Made by a program: the position numbers and the translations under genes. The notes under the pieces are model-generated. The model had not been told where the DNA came from. It saw nothing but the letters and a program-made list of their open reading frames with translations, and did no database searches. DNA of 64,000 nt from Bradyrhizobium sp. 132 (GTDB lineage Bacteria > Pseudomonadota > Alphaproteobacteria > Rhizobiales > Xanthobacteraceae). The stretch spans positions 209,609-273,608 of the forward strand of contig NZ_JADPKY010000078.1 in assembly GCF_023074185.1 (NCBI RefSeq), written 5' to 3'. Positions 60,850 to 64,000 of this stretch are shown here, in pieces (position 1 is the stretch's first letter; each line of letters begins with the position of its first letter).

Positions 60850-63690
60850 ATGACCGAGCCGGCCGGCACCGCAACGGGAACCCTGTCGTTTGGACCATTC
60901 ACCGTGACGCCGCATGAAAGACTCGTGATGCGCGATGGCGTCGCGCTGCCGCTCGGTGCAAAGGCCTTCGACACGCTGATCGCGCTGATGTCGCGGCCGA
61001 ACGAGGTCGTCAGCAAGTTTGATCTGATGGCGCTGGTGTGGCCCGGCATCACGGTCGAGGAAGCCAATCTGCGCTTTCACGTCGCGGCGCTTCGCAAGGT
61101 CCTTGGCGACGGCAAGGACGGCACCCGCTACATCGCCACACTCTCCGGCCGCGGCTATTGCTTCGTAGCGCCGATCTCGCGGGTGGAACTCCCGGCACAG
61201 CGGCGCGCCGCACGGCGAACGGAATTGCCGCCGGTCAAACTGCCGAACCGGCTGCAACGGATGGTCGGGCGCGACGATGAAGTCGCCGCCGTCTCCGACA
61301 GGCTGATCGGCTCGCGCTTCGTCACGATTGTCGGCCCGGGCGGCGTCGGCAAGACTGCCGTTGCGGTTGCGATCGCTCACGACCTGCTCGAAACATTCTC
61401 CGACGCCGCGCACTTTGTTGATCTTGCCGCACTGAGCGATCCCGATCTCGTGATCACCTCGATCCTGCTGATGCTCGGCCTGCCGGCGCAAACCGACGAT
61501 CCCCTGCCCGCGCTGCTCGCCCATCTCCGGGACAAGCGGATGCTGCTGATCCTCGACAATTGCGAACACGTCGTCGCAGCCGCAGCGCCGCTGGCCGCCG
61601 AGATCTTCCACGCCGCACCGCATATCCATATCCTGGCGACGAGCCGCGAAGCGCTGCGCGTCGAGGGCGAGCAGGTCTATCGATTGGCCCCGCTTGCCGT
61701 TCCGCCCGACAATCCCGGACTGACGGCGGCCGCGGCGCAGACCTATCCCGCGCTTCAGCTCTTCCTCGAACGTGCCACGGCCGGCGGCGCGCAGATTGCG
61801 CTCGACGATGCCAACGCCGCAATCGTCGCCGGCATCTGCCGCAAGCTCGACGGCATGGCGCTGGCGATCGAACTCGCCGCCGGCCGGGTCGAAGCCTACG
61901 GCCTGGAGCAGACCGCGACGCTGCTCGACGAGCGCCTCAATCTGCTCTGGCAGGGCCAGCGCACGGCGCCGCCACGACAGAAGACATTGCAGGCGACGCT
62001 GGCCTGGAGCTATGGGCTCCTGTCCGACATCGAGCGCCTGGTGCTGCGCCGGCTCGCGGTCTTCGCCGGTCACTTCACCATCGACGCCGCACTGGAGATC
62101 GTGCCGGACCAACGGGTCGACCGCTCCCGCCTGTTCGACGCCATCGACGGCCTCGTGGCCAAGTCAATGGTCGCGCCGCGGCCGATCGGCGCCATGATGC
62201 GCTATCGTCTGCTCGACACGACGCGCGCCTATCTGCGCGATGTCGGGCCTGATGACGCATCGCTCGCCGCCCGCCACGCAACCTACTACCGGCGATGGCT
62301 GGAGCAGGCCGGTAGGACATGGGCCACGGTGCCGAGCGCCGACGAGCGCGCGATCCATTTCTCCGCGCTTCACAACGTCCGCGCCGCGCTGGACTGGTGT
62401 TTTGGCGTGAACGGCCATGCCGGCATCGGCGTTACACTCGCTGCTGCGGCGGCTCCCATCTTTCTCGCCATGTCGCTGCTGATCGAATGCCGGCGCTGGT
62501 CTGAACGGGCGCTGCTTGCAATCGATCCGTCCTCGCGTGGCAGTGCCGAGGAAATGCACATCCAGGCCGCGCTCGGACTGACCTTGATGTTCACGCGCGG
62601 CGGCAGCGAAGCGGCGCGTGCCGCCTTGAGCCGGAGCCTTGCGATCGCCGAGGCCCGCGGCGACGCGCCGAACCAGCTCCAGCTGCTCGGCCGCGTGCAT
62701 ATCTTCCACGAGCGGATGGGACAGTTCGACACCGCGCTCGGCTATGCGCAGCAAAGCCTCACGGTCGCCGAGACACTCGGCGAAGCCGCCTCGCTCGCCC
62801 TCGCCCATTCGCTGCTGGGTGTCTCCTTGCATCTGGCCGGCGAGCATCGCGACGCGTTGACCATGCTGAAGGCCGCTTGGCACGGGCCGGGCACGGAACG
62901 GATCAGCACCGTCTATGGCTTCGATCACCGCAACCGGGCCGGCATCTCGCTCGCGCGAGAGTTTTGGTTGCAGGGCCGCCCCGCCGATGCGTTGCAACTG
63001 GCCCGGCAGACGGTCATCGAAGCCGCGCAGATGGACCACCCGATCACGCTCTGCATCGCGTTGATCTGGGCGGTCTCGATTGATCTCTGGAGCGGAGATC
63101 TCGATGGCGCGGAAGAGAACATCGACCGCTTCATCGCCCATGCCGAATCGCGCTCGATGGGCCCTTATCTTGCGGTCGGCCGCGGCGTCAAAGGCGAGCT
63201 GGCGATCCGGCGCGGCGACGCAGCTAGCGGCGTCGAGACGATCGAGGCGTGCCTGCGCGAGCTCCACGGTGCCGGCTACGAGCTGCTCACCACGACGTTC
63301 AACATCGCGCTTGTGAACGGTCTTCTGGCGCTCGAGCAAGTCGAACAAGGTGCGCGCCTGCTCGACGATGCGATCAGCCTCGTCGATCAGAGCGGCGATC
63401 ATCTGTACATGCCCGAGCTGCTGCGCATGAAGGGCAGGGTTCTCCTGGCCCGCCCGCAGCCCGATGCCGATCAGGCAGAAGCCCACTTCGTGCAATCACT
63501 GGAATTGAGTCGTCGCAAAGGCGCCAAAGCCTGGGAGCTGCGGGCCGCGATCGATCTTGCCGGATTCCTTGCCGAACGCGACCGGCGCGAGGAAGCGAAA
63601 CGATTGCTTCAATCGGCGCTCGAAGGTTTTGTCGAGGGATCGGAGACTGCGGATATCAAAATAGCCAACGCTTTGCTGCAGACATTATAG
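60850..63690 (+). CDS. STAND-type regulator: winged helix, NB-ARC-like ATPase and TPR (946 aa)
   Basis: Order: winged helix about 10-110 (GAKAFDTLIALMSRPNEVVS, IATLSGRGYCFVAPI); NTPase with Walker A GPGGVGKTAV near 162, Walker B LLILDNCEH near 236, and the arm motif ILATSREALRVEGEQVYRL; then a long helical region with tandem TPR-like repeats (residues about 500-940) and LALAHSLLGVSLHLAGEHRDAL units. The architecture matches AfsR/SARP-like and BTAD-like regulators of the STAND class, which couple ligand binding by TPRs to DNA binding. It is divergent from the OsmC/Ohr gene 198 bp away, so peroxide-related control is possible but unproven. Confidence 0.9.
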   Translation: MTEPAGTATGTLSFGPFTVTPHERLVMRDGVALPLGAKAFDTLIALMSRPNEVVSKFDLMALVWPGITVEEANLRFHVAALRKVLGDGKDGTRYIATLSGRGYCFVAPISRVELPAQRRAARRTELPPVKLPNRLQRMVGRDDEVAAVSDRLIGSRFVTIVGPGGVGKTAVAVAIAHDLLETFSDAAHFVDLAALSDPDLVITSILLMLGLPAQTDDPLPALLAHLRDKRMLLILDNCEHVVAAAAPLAAEIFHAAPHIHILATSREALRVEGEQVYRLAPLAVPPDNPGLTAAAAQTYPALQLFLERATAGGAQIALDDANAAIVAGICRKLDGMALAIELAAGRVEAYGLEQTATLLDERLNLLWQGQRTAPPRQKTLQATLAWSYGLLSDIERLVLRRLAVFAGHFTIDAALEIVPDQRVDRSRLFDAIDGLVAKSMVAPRPIGAMMRYRLLDTTRAYLRDVGPDDASLAARHATYYRRWLEQAGRTWATVPSADERAIHFSALHNVRAALDWCFGVNGHAGIGVTLAAAAAPIFLAMSLLIECRRWSERALLAIDPSSRGSAEEMHIQAALGLTLMFTRGGSEAARAALSRSLAIAEARGDAPNQLQLLGRVHIFHERMGQFDTALGYAQQSLTVAETLGEAASLALAHSLLGVSLHLAGEHRDALTMLKAAWHGPGTERISTVYGFDHRNRAGISLAREFWLQGRPADALQLARQTVIEAAQMDHPITLCIALIWAVSIDLWSGDLDGAEENIDRFIAHAESRSMGPYLAVGRGVKGELAIRRGDAASGVETIEACLRELHGAGYELLTTTFNIALVNGLLALEQVEQGARLLDDAISLVDQSGDHLYMPELLRMKGRVLLARPQPDADQAEAHFVQSLELSRRKGAKAWELRAAIDLAGFLAERDRREEAKRLLQSALEGFVEGSETADIKIANALLQTL

Positions 63691-64000
63691 GGCGCACCGC
63701 ATCGTCATTGCGAGCAAGGGGCGGCATCGCCATCCTCCAATGCACATTGAACTCGCAGACACGCCTTCGAACTCGCAGACACGCCTTCGCGTCCTCGCGG
63801 CGCATTTCGCCCGAGCTTTGCTTCGTCGCTCCACCCTCTGGTCCAGGAGGGCGCAGGGAAGGCCGGGTGCCGGCTGGCACCCGCGGTCCGCTGCGCGAAA
63901 GTGTAGCGCAAGGAAACCGCACAGCAGCATACAGGTGTAGCCAAATCACTCGGCCTTCCCTGCGCAGTGGCTTTACGGCGTATGCCGTGCTCTCCCGGGA
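63691..64000. repeat. Repeat-rich intergenic region with a 20-bp exact tandem duplication
   Basis: AACTCGCAGACACGCCTTCG occurs twice in direct succession (63750-63769, 63770-63789). Around it are phrases such as GTCATTGCGAGCAAGGGGCGGCATCGCC and, toward the edge, GGGAGAGCACGGCATACGCC (reverse strand). From memory these belong to common dispersed repeats of bradyrhizobia. No convincing gene is present, although frames stay open because of base composition. Confidence 0.65.

Noticed and set aside
63656..63949. Minus-strand frames of 79-97 codons near the right edge
   Set aside because: They lie in repeat sequence, overlap each other in three frames, and have no ribosome site or domain.

Overview
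The window reads as chromosomal DNA of a Bradyrhizobium-like alphaproteobacterium. It is GC-rich with strong third-position GC bias, so nearly every gene carries a long antisense shadow frame. It has a 409-residue class-II (ALAS-type) hemA, two oligopeptide-type and one branched-chain-amino-acid-type ABC importers, an MddA-type methyltransferase, and several families of short palindromic intergenic repeats. I see no rRNA, tRNA, CRISPR array, insertion sequence or phage gene. Both window edges are cut: the left edge truncates an amidase, and the right edge lies in repeat-rich intergenic DNA.

Layout. 1-7.1 kb: an importer operon on the minus strand (solute-binding protein, two permeases, one ATPase, AtzG-like subunit, amidase), with a paralogous binding protein divergent from it. 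7.2-18.5 kb: a possible surface-adhesion locus with a CHASE2 adenylate cyclase, a 2109-residue FecR-domain adhesin ending in RTX/type-I-secretion-like sequence, a divergent LapG-like cysteine protease, and a two-module LprI-like envelope protein. 18.7-25.5 kb: a complete Liv-type operon that includes an acyl-CoA ligase. 25.8-28.0 kb: an ABC exporter pair. 28.1-28.8 kb: an AbrB/PIN (VapBC) toxin-antitoxin pair with a palindromic operator. 28.8-35.6 kb: soluble metabolic genes, namely a frameshifted MBL hydrolase, an amidohydrolase, a cupin, a SUKH-like orphan, an M29 aminopeptidase and a fumarase-superfamily lyase.

35.9-40.7 kb: two paralogous winged-helix/TPR regulators flank a GFA-family gene and a probable methanethiol S-methyltransferase. 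41.1-46.3 kb: a second oligopeptide-type importer with a fused double ATPase. 46.5-49.9 kb: small genes, an AEC-family carrier, an HTH protein and an Omp25/31-like barrel. 50-53.4 kb: a chemoreceptor and an MBL hydrolase. 53.4-58.5 kb: hemA, with three perfect inverted repeats upstream, followed by an SSS-transporter/histidine-kinase/receiver hybrid. 58.5-63.7 kb: a cytochrome P460, an alpha/beta hydrolase, an OsmC/Ohr protein and, divergently, a STAND-ATPase regulator.

The most interesting hypothesis is the 7.2-17.3 kb region. It resembles a Lap-type adhesin-release module, except that the neighbouring signalling enzyme is a CHASE2 cyclase (cAMP) instead of a LapD-like c-di-GMP receptor. A second theme is regulatory and repeat architecture: hairpin arrays lie at the binding-protein/permease junction of both oligopeptide importers, phased direct repeats lie before one regulator, and there is a palindrome cluster before hemA.
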